Origin: Chitinophaga sp. XS-30
GTDB lineage: Bacteria; Bacteroidota; Bacteroidia; Chitinophagales; Chitinophagaceae
DNA: 64,000 bases
Direction: 5' to 3'
Assembly: GCF_008086345.1 (NCBI RefSeq)
Contig: NZ_CP043006.1
Span: 4,400,032 to 4,464,031, forward strand
Of this stretch, positions 54,684 through 63,143 are shown piece by piece. Numbering within the stretch: the first letter of the stretch is position 1; each line of letters begins with the position of its first letter. Made by a program: the position numbers and the translations under genes. The notes under the pieces were generated by a model. It was given only the letters and a program-made list of their open reading frames with translations. It was not told the DNA's origin and made no database searches.

Positions 54684-55336
54684 GGCGTTACAACCAGTTC
54701 GTCTTTAACATCCAGAACGCCCGGAGCAGACCATACCGCCCGTTCCACTTCCTCCCGTTCGCTCCAGGAGCGCACATTTCCTTTCAAGGTTACATGGCCG
54801 CCATCCATCTGCACATCAATGCCTTCGGATTCGACATTTGCGCGCCGGGAAAGCGCCTTTTTGATCCTGTCTCTGACAATGGAAGGCGCAATTACGGGAC
54901 GGATGCTGAGCAGATTACGGACACCTTTTACGCCAAGCAGGTCCTTGACGGCATTTGTCACAGATTCGCGCTGAAACCCCCATTCCACTTCACCTTCGAT
55001 CGTCAGCCATCCGTCGTCTACCTTTATCCTGATCTTCTCTTCCGGCACAAAGCTGTTCCACTTCAATGCATTCAATACTGCTTCGGCAATATCAGCATCA
55101 TTCCTTTTTTCACCGGTGGAAAGCCTGACTTCGAGGTCTACCGCTACGGCACGTACGCCCTTTACTCTTTTGGCAGCGTTCTCCGCAGCGAGTTTTTGGC
55201 TGTAGTTGGCGATGGTGCCGCTAAGGGTAACGATACCATCCTTTACGGCAACGCCAACGCCGGAAGCTTCCAGGGATGGTTCCCATTGTAGTTCTTCCAT
55301 CACGTCTTTCTGCAATTGGATATCTGTTTTTTTCAT
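54680..55336 (-). CDS. Triple BON-domain protein
   Basis: A 218-residue protein made of three BON domains in tandem (about 5-72, 79-146, 151-218), each with the pattern D...aL...V.V.dG.VtL.G.v.s..e+..a...a..v.GV..V. It has no signal peptide, so it is cytoplasmic, unlike the exported OsmY. BON domains bind membranes or small molecules and are commonly found in stress proteins. Start at MKKTDIQLQ (55336); an in-frame ATG at 55414 lies upstream of the promoter at 55373-55404. Last residues overlap the GDE start codon, and it is the first gene of the glycogen operon. Confidence 0.9.
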   Translation of the reverse strand: MKKTDIQLQKDVMEELQWEPSLEASGVGVAVKDGIVTLSGTIANYSQKLAAENAAKRVKGVRAVAVDLEVRLSTGEKRNDADIAEAVLNALKWNSFVPEEKIRIKVDDGWLTIEGEVEWGFQRESVTNAVKDLLGVKGVRNLLSIRPVIAPSIVRDRIKKALSRRANVESEGIDVQMDGGHVTLKGNVRSWSEREEVERAVWSAPGVLDVKDELVVTP

Positions 55337-55372
55337 GTCTTTGGATTTAAAAGTTAAAATGGAGATTGCTCT

Positions 55373-55404
55373 CAAATTTACCTCGCTGACAAGGAGTATT
55401 ACAA
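55373..55404 (-). promoter_or_regulatory. Promoter of the BON-glycogen operon
   Basis: TTG (55404-55402), 21 bp, TAAATTTG (55380-55373) on the minus strand, a full match to the Bacteroidota -7 consensus. It supports the ATG at 55336. The palindrome ATGACCGTCAT (55404-55414) touches the -33 element. Confidence 0.55.
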
Positions 55405-55414
55405 TGACCGTCAT
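55404..55414. promoter_or_regulatory. Operator-like palindrome ATGACCGTCAT
   Basis: A perfect 11-bp palindrome (5-bp half-sites around a central C) overlapping the -33 side of the BON promoter. It lies in the 209-bp divergent region between the glycogen operon and the first universal stress protein gene; CCGTCAT recurs at 55468-55474. It could be a regulator site common to both; no known consensus is recognised. Confidence 0.3.
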
Positions 55415-55545
55415 CCCTCCTGAAGATGATCCCGGTCAGTGACGACAATCAACGACATCCACATCTGCCGTCATTTTTCTCCGCCTGCTATTGCACTAGC
55501 TTGCTGATGTTATCAACTTTCTCCAACTCCCAAAAAGCATCATAG

Positions 55546-56376
55546 ATGAAAAAGATCCTCTATATCACCGATGCGGTGAAACTGAATATCCAGCGGCTGG
55601 ATTTCGCCTGCTTCCTCTGTAATCTCACGGATTCGAAGCTGACCGGTGTGTTCCTTGAAAACCGGGAACACGAGACCCGCTCCCCGGCTTTTATCAGGGA
55701 AAAGGCCATCTCGGGGGAAATCGCTGATTCTCCCGAACAACTCAAGGAAACGCTCAGCAGAGAACATATCCGCGAGTTCAAAGACGCCTGTGAATTAAGA
55801 GGCGTTAACTGTGCTATTCACCAGGATGCGGGAGCGCCGCTTCATGAGGTCATTTCCGAAAGCCGGTATGCGGATGTGCTGGTGATTGACAGTTCCACTT
55901 CTTTCACTGAAAACCGGGAATGCCCGCCAACAAAATTCGTCCAGGAAGTGCTTGCCGCTGCGGAATGCCCGGTAGTACTGCCACCGGATAGCTTTGACGG
56001 TATAGACGAGATCATTTTCACTTACGATGGCAGCCCCTCTTCCATATTTGCCATCAAACAATTCGCTTACCTGTTCCCGGAAATGGAAGACAGAAAAGTC
56101 ATCGTTTTCGATGTGGTCCCTCCCGGAAAAAAGATCGGGAAGAGCCAGCATAAACTGCAGGAATGGCTGAACACCCATTACAGCCGTAACGAGATCCTGA
56201 TCAGGGAAGATGAGCGCACCCGCGCACAGCTACTCGAATACCTGCTGGGCCGCAAGAACGCCTTTGTGGTCATGGGGGCATTCGGCAGAGGCCTGATATC
56301 CGGCATGCTCTCTCCGAGCCATGCAGACCCGGTAGTAAAGATCATCTCACTGCCCATATTCATCACACACCGCTAA
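55546..56376 (+). CDS. Universal stress protein, two-domain (1 of 4)
   Basis: A 276-residue protein with two USP folds (about 1-148 and 149-276). The second begins with EIIFTYDGSPSSIFAIKQF and ends MGAFGRGLISGMLSPSHAD...ISLPIFITHR. The Gly-rich ATP loop (G-x2-G-x9-G-S/T) keeps the first part (GAFGRG) but not the final Gly-Ser. Such proteins sense stress or bind nucleotides in the cytoplasm. It heads four tandem USP genes and lies 10 bp from the next. MKKILYITDA is the typical start. Confidence 0.9.
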   Translation: MKKILYITDAVKLNIQRLDFACFLCNLTDSKLTGVFLENREHETRSPAFIREKAISGEIADSPEQLKETLSREHIREFKDACELRGVNCAIHQDAGAPLHEVISESRYADVLVIDSSTSFTENRECPPTKFVQEVLAAAECPVVLPPDSFDGIDEIIFTYDGSPSSIFAIKQFAYLFPEMEDRKVIVFDVVPPGKKIGKSQHKLQEWLNTHYSRNEILIREDERTRAQLLEYLLGRKNAFVVMGAFGRGLISGMLSPSHADPVVKIISLPIFITHR

Positions 56377-56386
56377 AACCATTGAC

Positions 56387-57208
56387 ATGAAAAAAATACT
56401 GCTCGCTTTCGATGGAGAACAGTTCTCCCGGGGCGCCTTCGAATTTGCCCGCCGTATGAATGACATGCAGCCTGTTATGCTGATCGGCGTATTTCTTCCG
56501 CATCTGGACCTCTCCGTCAGCTGGACCTATGCCACCGCCGGCTCGGCATCCTCCATTCCCCTGCTGGAAAAAACGGCCGGAAAGACCGTTGCAAAGAACA
56601 TCCTGAAATTTGAACAGGAATGCAACCACTACGGTATAAAGCACCGGGTCCATAAATATCCTTATGACCTCGCCATCCCCGAACTGCGGAAAGAGACCCG
56701 GTTTGCTGACCTGCTGATATTGGGCAGCGAAAAATTCTATGAGAACTTCGGGATGGAAACACCGAATGAATACCTGCGCATGACCGTACAGGATGCGGAA
56801 TGCCCGGTCGTACTGGTGCCGGAGAAATTCACCTTCCCGGAGAGCATTGTACTATCTTACGACGGCAGCGATGATTCCACACACGCGATCAGAAGTTTCA
56901 CCTGCCTGTTCCCCGGGCTCACCCAAAAGCAGGCCGTCATGGTGTACCTGGCTGCTTCGGAAAACGAAGAAATGCCGGATAAGGATTATGCGGAAGAACT
57001 GGTGTCCAGCCATTTTTCCAACCTCAGCATCAAAGTGCTGCCCAGGCGCTCCGGCAAGCACCTCAACACCTGGTTATCCGAACTGAAACACCCGATGCTC
57101 GTCAGCGGGTCATATGGCCGTTCGGACCTTTCCATGATGTTCCGGAAGAGTTTCGTCACGCAGGTCATCAATGACCATAAATTACCTATATTCATTGCTC
57201 ACCGTTAA
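56387..57208 (+). CDS. Universal stress protein, two-domain (2 of 4)
   Basis: A 273-residue tandem USP protein beginning MKKILLAFDG. The first domain includes ECNHYGIKHRVHKY and AECPVVLVPEKF; the second starts SIVLSYDGSDDSTHAIRSF and ends SGSYGRSDLSMMFRKSFVT...LPIFIAHR, an ATP loop of the same degenerate kind as in copy 1. It differs from copy 1 enough to be an old paralogue. Ten bp separate it from copy 1. Confidence 0.9.
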   Translation: MKKILLAFDGEQFSRGAFEFARRMNDMQPVMLIGVFLPHLDLSVSWTYATAGSASSIPLLEKTAGKTVAKNILKFEQECNHYGIKHRVHKYPYDLAIPELRKETRFADLLILGSEKFYENFGMETPNEYLRMTVQDAECPVVLVPEKFTFPESIVLSYDGSDDSTHAIRSFTCLFPGLTQKQAVMVYLAASENEEMPDKDYAEELVSSHFSNLSIKVLPRRSGKHLNTWLSELKHPMLVSGSYGRSDLSMMFRKSFVTQVINDHKLPIFIAHR

Positions 57209-57267
57209 ACGGACCAGGGTCAGCCGGTCCGCTAACCGCGGTCATCAACTGTAGCCCGGCCATCTCT

Positions 57268-57275
57268 TAGCTTTG
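57268..57275 (+). promoter_or_regulatory. -7 element upstream of the third USP gene
   Basis: TAGCTTTG matches TAnnTTTG and lies 20 bp before the ATG at 57296. No clear TTG is found at -33. With a short stem (CGGACC 57210-57215 / GGTCCG 57226-57231) just after copy 2, it suggests copies 3-4 and the exchanger can be transcribed separately. Confidence 0.4.
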
Positions 57276-57295
57276 TAAAACAAAACCCTTCGCGC

Positions 57296-58129
57296 ATGAA
57301 AAAGATCGTTGGCGTTATAGACGCACTCAACTTCACTCCCTCCCAGCTGGATGGATTCGATTATATCACACGGGAGGCCGGAGGCAAGCTTACCCTTGTT
57401 TTCATGGAAAACATCCTGGCTACCCAGTTGCCGCTGACCGGTTTGCATGCTGACGGCGTGTACACAGACCTGCGGACCAACGCCGAGCTGGCTGCGGATG
57501 TAGCCAAAAGAAAAGAAGAAAACCTGGTAAAGCTGATCCATGCCTGCCGGGAACGGGATATGGAGCCGGATATGCATGAGACCACCGGTATTCCCATACT
57601 GAAGATCATAGCTGAAAGCAGGTTTGCGGACCTGCTGCTGATCAGTCACAATACTTCTTTTGCCACGCTGTTCGACAGCAATCCCACCCGGTTCGTCAAG
57701 GATGCGCTGGCGGAAGCGGAATGCCCGGTCATTGTCATTCCGGAAAAACTGAACCCCGCCAGGGAAGTAATATTCGCCTATAACGGCACCAGCTCTTCCA
57801 TGTATGCGATCCGGCAGTTTACACAGTTATTTCCCGGTATGCGGGACATACCCGTTCAGGTTATTTACGTAGTGGAAGGCGGAGCCAAAGAGCTGCCGCA
57901 TGAGAAATTGCTGAAAAACTACCTGGAAATACACTACGACGAAGTAAAATACACCGTGCTCAACGGCGAGCCCAGGGCTGAATTCCTGGCGCAGCTGATG
58001 CACCGGAGAGACTGCCTGGTCACCTATGGCGCATATGGCCGCAGCCGGATGTCCCGGTTCTTCCACCGCAGCGAGGCGGAAAACGTATTGAGAACCGTGA
58101 ACATCCCGGTATTTATCACACATCCTTAA
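57296..58129 (+). CDS. Universal stress protein, two-domain (3 of 4)
   Basis: A 277-residue tandem USP protein (MKKIVGVIDA start). The first domain holds HACRERDMEPDMHETTG and AECPVIVIPEKL; the second starts EVIFAYNGTSSSMYAIRQF and ends YGAYGRSRMSRFFHRSEAE...NIPVFITHP. The ATP loop lacks the terminal Gly-Ser, as in copies 1 and 2. It lies 87 bp after copy 2, with a -7 element in between, and 10 bp before copy 4. Confidence 0.9.
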   Translation: MKKIVGVIDALNFTPSQLDGFDYITREAGGKLTLVFMENILATQLPLTGLHADGVYTDLRTNAELAADVAKRKEENLVKLIHACRERDMEPDMHETTGIPILKIIAESRFADLLLISHNTSFATLFDSNPTRFVKDALAEAECPVIVIPEKLNPAREVIFAYNGTSSSMYAIRQFTQLFPGMRDIPVQVIYVVEGGAKELPHEKLLKNYLEIHYDEVKYTVLNGEPRAEFLAQLMHRRDCLVTYGAYGRSRMSRFFHRSEAENVLRTVNIPVFITHP

Positions 58130-58139
58130 ACAGCTATTC

Positions 58140-59000
58140 ATGAAAAACATCCTGGTTCCCACAGACTTTTCCGCTGCTGCCGAAAGGGCTTTCAGGGCAG
58201 CTTTCGAGATCGCTTCGCAAAGCGGCGGCAACATCACCCTCTATCATTCCCTGATTCCGCTGGAAAGCGTCTTTATTGAAACCGATGAAAAACGGCGGCA
58301 ATACAACAGGCAGACAAAGGCCAACGTCCGCAAGCGCATGCGGAGGCTGATAAATAAGGTGGCGGGAGGATCGGAGGTGGAGATATCAACGGTCATCAGC
58401 CATCTGCCTGTGATATCCAGTGTGCTGGAATATGGGCAGGATAATGATATCGACCTGATCATCATGGGTACCCAGGGAGCCAGCGGATTGAAAAAAGTGG
58501 TCCTCGGCAGCATAGCGGCGGCTGTTGCCGGAAAAAGCAATATTCCCGTACTCCTCGTTCCTGAAAATGCCGTCTGGCAAAAGCCTGGCCATATTGTTTT
58601 CGCAACCGGCTGCCGCGAAGCGGATGAAAACGCCACCGCCTATATTCTGCAATTCGCCAAAATATACCGTGCAACAGTAGAGGCCGTGCATCTGTACAAA
58701 GACGATCCGGACAACACTGAAAAAGAAAAAAAGGATTTTACGCTTTATAAAAGCTACCTGCAAAAGACCTTCGGGAAAACCAACCTGAAGTTCCGCCTGA
58801 TCAAAACCGCTTCTGTCAAAAGTTCCATCGAAATGCTGGATACATCTGTGCCTTATGATATGATGGCGATGGTCCGCCGCAGGAAAACCCTGCTGGAACG
58901 CTTCTTCCTGACCAACCTTACCAGGAATATGGCCTGCGTGACCAGTAAACCTCTGCTCATTGTACCGGAAACCATAAAAAGCAAAAAGGCGGGCGCATGA
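58140..59000 (+). CDS. Universal stress protein with intact ATP loop (4 of 4)
   Basis: A 286-residue tandem USP protein of a different subgroup from copies 1-3. The first domain (MKNILVPTDFSAAAERAF) keeps the full ATP-binding loop G110-x2-G113-x9-G123-S124 in MGTQGASGLKKVVLGS, so it should bind ATP. The second domain (from about residue 155) is degenerate and ends in a basic tail (RRRKTLLERFFL ... KSKKAGA). Its stop overlaps the start of the exchanger gene (ATGA at 58997), coupling the two. Confidence 0.9.
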   Translation: MKNILVPTDFSAAAERAFRAAFEIASQSGGNITLYHSLIPLESVFIETDEKRRQYNRQTKANVRKRMRRLINKVAGGSEVEISTVISHLPVISSVLEYGQDNDIDLIIMGTQGASGLKKVVLGSIAAAVAGKSNIPVLLVPENAVWQKPGHIVFATGCREADENATAYILQFAKIYRATVEAVHLYKDDPDNTEKEKKDFTLYKSYLQKTFGKTNLKFRLIKTASVKSSIEMLDTSVPYDMMAMVRRRKTLLERFFLTNLTRNMACVTSKPLLIVPETIKSKKAGA

Positions 59001-60001
59001 TCCCGATGTTCATGATCATTGCCGGTTTCCTGACCTGTTCCGCACTGATTGTCGTCTGCGGTTCCCAGCTCTCCAGGTATGGAGACATTATTGCTGAACT
59101 GACCGGCGTAGGCAAGGCTATGTTCGGGTTGGTGGTGATGGCTGCAGTTACCTCTTTGCCGGAACTGTTCACCGGCATCAGTTCAATCTTCATCGTAGAT
59201 GCACCGAATATTGCTGTGGGAGACATTATGGGCAGCTGTGCCTTCAACCTGCTTATCCTCGCTGTGCTCGACTATTTTGTTCCCGGAAAGCCGCTCTCCT
59301 CCGTTGTCACTAAAAAGCACCTGCTGGCCGGGTTCTCCGGCATCTTCCTCATCTCCTTGTCTATTCTCGCCATGCTGTTCAGTGAAGCGTTCCCGATGAT
59401 CGGCTGGTTCAGCAGTGCTTCAGTTCTGCTGATCGTTCTCTATCTTGTATTTACCTGGCTGATGTACAAGAGCGGTCATCAGCAGGATGTCAAGATCGTT
59501 ACACCACCACCGTCAGACAATACCGGCATCTCCCTGCGCAAAGCGGTAAAAATGTACGTGCTGCTTGCATCCCTGGTGATCACCGGAGCCATCGCCCTGC
59601 CATTCTTTGCAGACATGCTTGCCGAACGGACCGGCGCCAACAAGTCCTTTGTCGGAACGTTGCTGGTAGCAGCCACAACTTCCCTCCCCGAACTGGTCAC
59701 CTCCATCAGCGCTGTGAGGCGCGGCAGCATAGATATGGCGGTAGGCAATGTGCTTGGCAGCAATATCTTCAATATGTTCATTCTCGGGCTGGATGACCTG
59801 ATGTACGTCAAAGGTCCCCTGCTTTCGCTCATCAATCCCATCCATGCGCTGAGCGGTCTGGTAACCTTGCTGATGACCGCCATCGCGGGCGTCGGCATCA
59901 TTTACAGCACCCCGGCCAAACGTTTTGTATTGGGGATAGATGCGATCATCCTGATCCTGCTGTATAGCCTGCTGATGACCGCTTTGTACACGATGGGATG
60001 A
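58997..60001 (+). CDS. Ca2+/Na+ antiporter family (CaCA) membrane protein
   Basis: A 334-residue protein with about ten spans and the two inverted alpha-repeats of the family: LVVMAAVTSLPELFTGISSI plus GDIMGSCAFNLLILAVLD in the first half, and LLVAATTSLPELVTSISAV plus GNVLGSNIFNMFILGLDD in the second. The TSLPEL and G-S-x-x-FN residues line the ion site. It exports Ca2+ or another cation in exchange for Na+, K+ or H+. Translationally coupled to USP copy 4, so it probably shares its stress control. Last gene of the plus-strand cluster. Confidence 0.92.
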   Translation: MIPMFMIIAGFLTCSALIVVCGSQLSRYGDIIAELTGVGKAMFGLVVMAAVTSLPELFTGISSIFIVDAPNIAVGDIMGSCAFNLLILAVLDYFVPGKPLSSVVTKKHLLAGFSGIFLISLSILAMLFSEAFPMIGWFSSASVLLIVLYLVFTWLMYKSGHQQDVKIVTPPPSDNTGISLRKAVKMYVLLASLVITGAIALPFFADMLAERTGANKSFVGTLLVAATTSLPELVTSISAVRRGSIDMAVGNVLGSNIFNMFILGLDDLMYVKGPLLSLINPIHALSGLVTLLMTAIAGVGIIYSTPAKRFVLGIDAIILILLYSLLMTALYTMG

Positions 60002-60162
60002 CAGGGGAACAACATTCTGATGAATACCGCTTGTAATTGAGGAACTATGTTTGCCCGCAAAACGGCTGTCAGGGGAGTATTACCCGTCCCGGACAGGATA
60101 TTTGTCGCATTACCCCCCATATAATGTCACATTTGTACAATTTTATATGGCACTCGTTCATT

Positions 60163-60170
60163 TAAATTTG
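60163..60170 (+). promoter_or_regulatory. -7 element upstream of the MATE gene
   Basis: TAAATTTG matches TAnnTTTG and ends 17 bp before the ATG at 60188. It overlaps the first base of an in-frame GTG (60170), so that alternative start is unlikely. Confidence 0.45.
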
Positions 60171-60187
60171 TGTCATCAAAATATTAT

Positions 60188-61609
60188 ATGGAAGCAACAA
60201 CAAACACAGCGCCTCATATTCCCTCCAGTTCGTTCTGGAAAGAGTTGGGGAATGCCATCCGGGGTACGGAAGCTGACTATACGCAGATCAGCATCAGGAA
60301 AGCTATCTTCCTGCTGGCCATACCCATGATCCTTGAACTGGTGATGGAATCTGCCTTTGCGGTAGTGGACATATATTTCGTGGGCCGCCTTGGCCCGTCC
60401 GCCGTGGCAACGGTGGGGCTGACGGAAACTTACCTGTTCCTTTTATATTCCATTGCGATGGGGCTTTCCATGGCGGTGACCGCTATCATTGCCAGGAGGA
60501 TCGGGGAAAAGAAAGGGGCAGACGCAGGGGCTTCGGCCGTTCAGTCTATTTTCCTCGCCATCCTGTCTTCCATTCCTTTCGCCATCGGCGGCATTTTCTT
60601 CGCAAAAGAATTGCTGACCCTGATGGGGGCTGACCAGTGGAGCATAGACCACGGCTACCGGTACACACAATGGATGCTCGGCGGTAATGGCGTGATCATG
60701 CTGTTATTCGTGATCAATGCCATCTTCCGGGGAGCCGGAGACGCGGCCATTGCCATGCGCGTGCTATGGATCGCCAATGGCATCAATATTATCCTGGACC
60801 CGATACTTATCTTCGGATGGGGCCCGTTCCCCGCCATGGGTATAGAAGGTGCCGCCATCGCCACTAACGTCGGCAGGGGGATTGGTGTTGCCACACAGCT
60901 GTGGCTGCTCTTCAAAGGCGGGAAACACATCCGTGTAACACTCGCCCAGCTTTACTGGGATGCAAAAACCATCATGAACATTATCCGCACATCACTGGGC
61001 GGTGTAGGGCAAATGATCGTGGGCATGACCTCCTGGATCTTCCTGATGCGGATCATGGCCGATGTGGGCAGCGAAGCCGTAGCAGGCTCCACCATCGCCC
61101 TGCGTATCATGATGTTCACCATGATGCCGGCATGGGGATTATCAAACGCCGCCGCAACACTGGTCGGCCAGAACCTCGGCGCCGGTGCGCCGGACCGCGC
61201 GGAGGCCTCCATCTGGAAGATCGGCGTTTATAATATGATCTTCCTGGTTGGTGTTTCCTTTGTGTATTTCTTCTTCCCCCAGTCGCTGATGAGCATTTTC
61301 ACGGACGATGCGAAAGTAATAGCCATCGGCGGGGAATGGCTGCGCATACTCTCCTACTCCTATTTTGTGTACGGATGGTGGATGGTATCAGTACAGGCCT
61401 TTAACGGTGCCGGTGATACCAAAACACCCACCAAGATCAATGTGGTGTTCTTCTGGCTGATACAAATACCGCTATGCTACTTCCTCGCGATCAAACTTGG
61501 GTGGGAACATTCAGGGGTATTCTGGGGCGTGTTCATATCGGAGACCTCCGTAGGTATATTCACGCTCTGGCTGTTCACGAGGGGAAAATGGAAAACCGCT
61601 ATGGTATAA
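60188..61609 (+). CDS. MATE-family multidrug/Na+ efflux transporter
   Basis: A 473-residue membrane protein with twelve predicted spans. The blocks AIPMILELVMESAFAVVDIYFVGRLGPSAVATVGL, AFNGAGDTKTPTKINVVFFW and the repeated half-structure match the NorM/DinF-like MATE family, which exports cationic drugs or metabolites in exchange for Na+ or H+. Start chosen at MEATTNTAPH, downstream of a -7 element. It is followed by a bidirectional terminator at 61631-61675. Confidence 0.92.
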   Translation: MEATTNTAPHIPSSSFWKELGNAIRGTEADYTQISIRKAIFLLAIPMILELVMESAFAVVDIYFVGRLGPSAVATVGLTETYLFLLYSIAMGLSMAVTAIIARRIGEKKGADAGASAVQSIFLAILSSIPFAIGGIFFAKELLTLMGADQWSIDHGYRYTQWMLGGNGVIMLLFVINAIFRGAGDAAIAMRVLWIANGINIILDPILIFGWGPFPAMGIEGAAIATNVGRGIGVATQLWLLFKGGKHIRVTLAQLYWDAKTIMNIIRTSLGGVGQMIVGMTSWIFLMRIMADVGSEAVAGSTIALRIMMFTMMPAWGLSNAAATLVGQNLGAGAPDRAEASIWKIGVYNMIFLVGVSFVYFFFPQSLMSIFTDDAKVIAIGGEWLRILSYSYFVYGWWMVSVQAFNGAGDTKTPTKINVVFFWLIQIPLCYFLAIKLGWEHSGVFWGVFISETSVGIFTLWLFTRGKWKTAMV

Positions 61610-61630
61610 TATAAAGTTGACTTTATACAA

Positions 61631-61675
61631 AACGGCGGGAAAACAGCGCACCGAATGGTCTGTTTTCCCGCCGTT
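61631..61675. terminator. Bidirectional intrinsic terminator
   Basis: AACGGCGGGAAAACAG (61631-61646) pairs perfectly with CTGTTTTCCCGCCGTT (61660-61675), 16 bp, loop 13 nt; a T-rich run follows on the plus strand. It sits between the convergent MATE and enolase-superfamily genes. Confidence 0.85.
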
Positions 61676-61692
61676 TTATTTTTGTCATGCAT

Positions 61693-62919
61693 CTAAGCCA
61701 GCTTCTTCAGCAGCTTCATCCCGAAGCCGGGCCCTTCCGATACTTTCAGTTTCCCATTTACGATCCTGTAGCCGCTGAAATCCACATCATCCGTAACACA
61801 GGTCACGCCTTCTATCGTGACCACATTTCCCAGCCCGGCCGCAAGATGCGCCGTATAGTTCGTTTTCAGGAAAGTGCCCCAGGCATGGGGACTGGCTAAA
61901 GTTTTATTGCGGATAAGCTCGGGCATCAACCTTACCCAGCTGGAGAATCCGTAACCGTAGGTATCCGGCAGATACACATCCAGAATACCTTCTTTGCCCA
62001 GCTGCATGCACAACTCATGGTCCGGCTGATATTCCCCATCCGCATACAGCGTTTGCCGGTAACCGTTATCATTCATCCATTTGCGGAAGTCCCGGGCCAA
62101 ACCGGCTTCCTCATGGAATGGTTCCTCAAACCATACGAGCGGCACATCTTTCAGCCCTGTCATGAAGGCCTTTGCGTCATCCAGACTGTAGCCGTTGTTG
62201 GCATCGACCAATACACCGGTATCCTTACCAAACGCTGCCTGGATCCTGTTCACAATGTCAATATCCGTTTGCAGGCCTTTGTCGTGCGGGTACCATTTAA
62301 AACCGCGGCCGATCTTCACCTTCAACTGGCGGTACCCGTAGTCATAGTCCCAACGGCAATTTTCCATTACTTTATCAAGGCCGGCCGGGTTGCCGGAAGG
62401 TTCCAGTTCATCTAGGTAGATCATCCCGCTATACACCGGTGTTTCAAGGTCTCCTTTAGCGCCCAGCAGCTGGTACACCGGTTTATTCAGGACAACGCCG
62501 CAGAGATCGAACAGGGCTATGTCTGCATGCCGCGGCGTAGCCGCCAGGATGCCATTTTGCGGGTCTATGAGTGCAGACAGCGGTTTACCCACAATAGCCG
62601 AGGCTTCTTCCTGATTACGAAAACCGGTTTGTCCCCATCCGGTGGCGCCTTTATCCGTCACGATCTGCAGCACCCTTTCCCGGTGGTGCTGACCATGTAC
62701 ATCCAGCTTGGCGTTCTTGCCTACGAGTCTTGGCCAGTGGAAGTTCACCTCGCCCATATGCACAGCAGCTATTTTGTGGGCATTCAGCTCCGGATAGCGT
62801 TCTGCTACGCCCAAAGCGGTCTCCGGGCTTATAGCGCGGCCGGCAAAAAGGCTTTCAGGCAACAAGGCCGTACCAAGGCCGGCGAGAGATACAGATCTGA
62901 TGAAATGCTTTCTGTTCAT
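61693..62919 (-). CDS. Mandelate racemase/muconate lactonizing enzyme family protein (enolase superfamily)
   Basis: A 408-residue exported protein of the enolase superfamily. Leader MNRKHFIRSVSLAGLGTALLPESLFAG looks like a Tat-type signal, though with RK rather than RR. Active-site pattern of the mandelate racemase subgroup: K200-x-K202 in QLKVKIGRG, metal ligands D239 (VLVDANNGY), E265 (VWFEEP) and E296 (YADGE), and general base/acid H345 (ASPHAWGTF). These enzymes remove an alpha-proton from a carboxylate, leading to epimerisation or dehydration of acid sugars. Export and the SPHAWGT end resemble Bacteroidota members of unknown substrate. Confidence 0.9.
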   Translation of the reverse strand: MNRKHFIRSVSLAGLGTALLPESLFAGRAISPETALGVAERYPELNAHKIAAVHMGEVNFHWPRLVGKNAKLDVHGQHHRERVLQIVTDKGATGWGQTGFRNQEEASAIVGKPLSALIDPQNGILAATPRHADIALFDLCGVVLNKPVYQLLGAKGDLETPVYSGMIYLDELEPSGNPAGLDKVMENCRWDYDYGYRQLKVKIGRGFKWYPHDKGLQTDIDIVNRIQAAFGKDTGVLVDANNGYSLDDAKAFMTGLKDVPLVWFEEPFHEEAGLARDFRKWMNDNGYRQTLYADGEYQPDHELCMQLGKEGILDVYLPDTYGYGFSSWVRLMPELIRNKTLASPHAWGTFLKTNYTAHLAAGLGNVVTIEGVTCVTDDVDFSGYRIVNGKLKVSEGPGFGMKLLKKLA

Positions 62920-63085
62920 AACAGTGGGTTATATGTTTTTGATATGGAAATAATAGGGTGTCATGTGTGTTCGCACACCAAAATAGTAAAAAGGCGGTCA
63001 ATAACAAACCTGTATTACTCCTTTCGGCAATCACGGAAGCGGGGGAAGTTGACATGGTGCCGGAAAGGCGCTGACGGCCGGTAAG

Positions 63086-63128
63086 ACCAGGGTCACCCGC
63101 CCGCATGCGTCAGGCGGGCGACCCTGGT
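63086..63128 (-). terminator. Hairpin after the terpene synthase gene
   Basis: ACCAGGGTCACCCGCCCG (63086-63103) pairs with GGCGGGCGACCCTGGT (63113-63128) with slight imperfections. It lies 16 bp beyond the stop at 63144, on the side of the enolase-superfamily gene. No long T-run follows on the minus strand. Confidence 0.55.
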
Positions 63129-63143
63129 GATTTTCAAAACATG

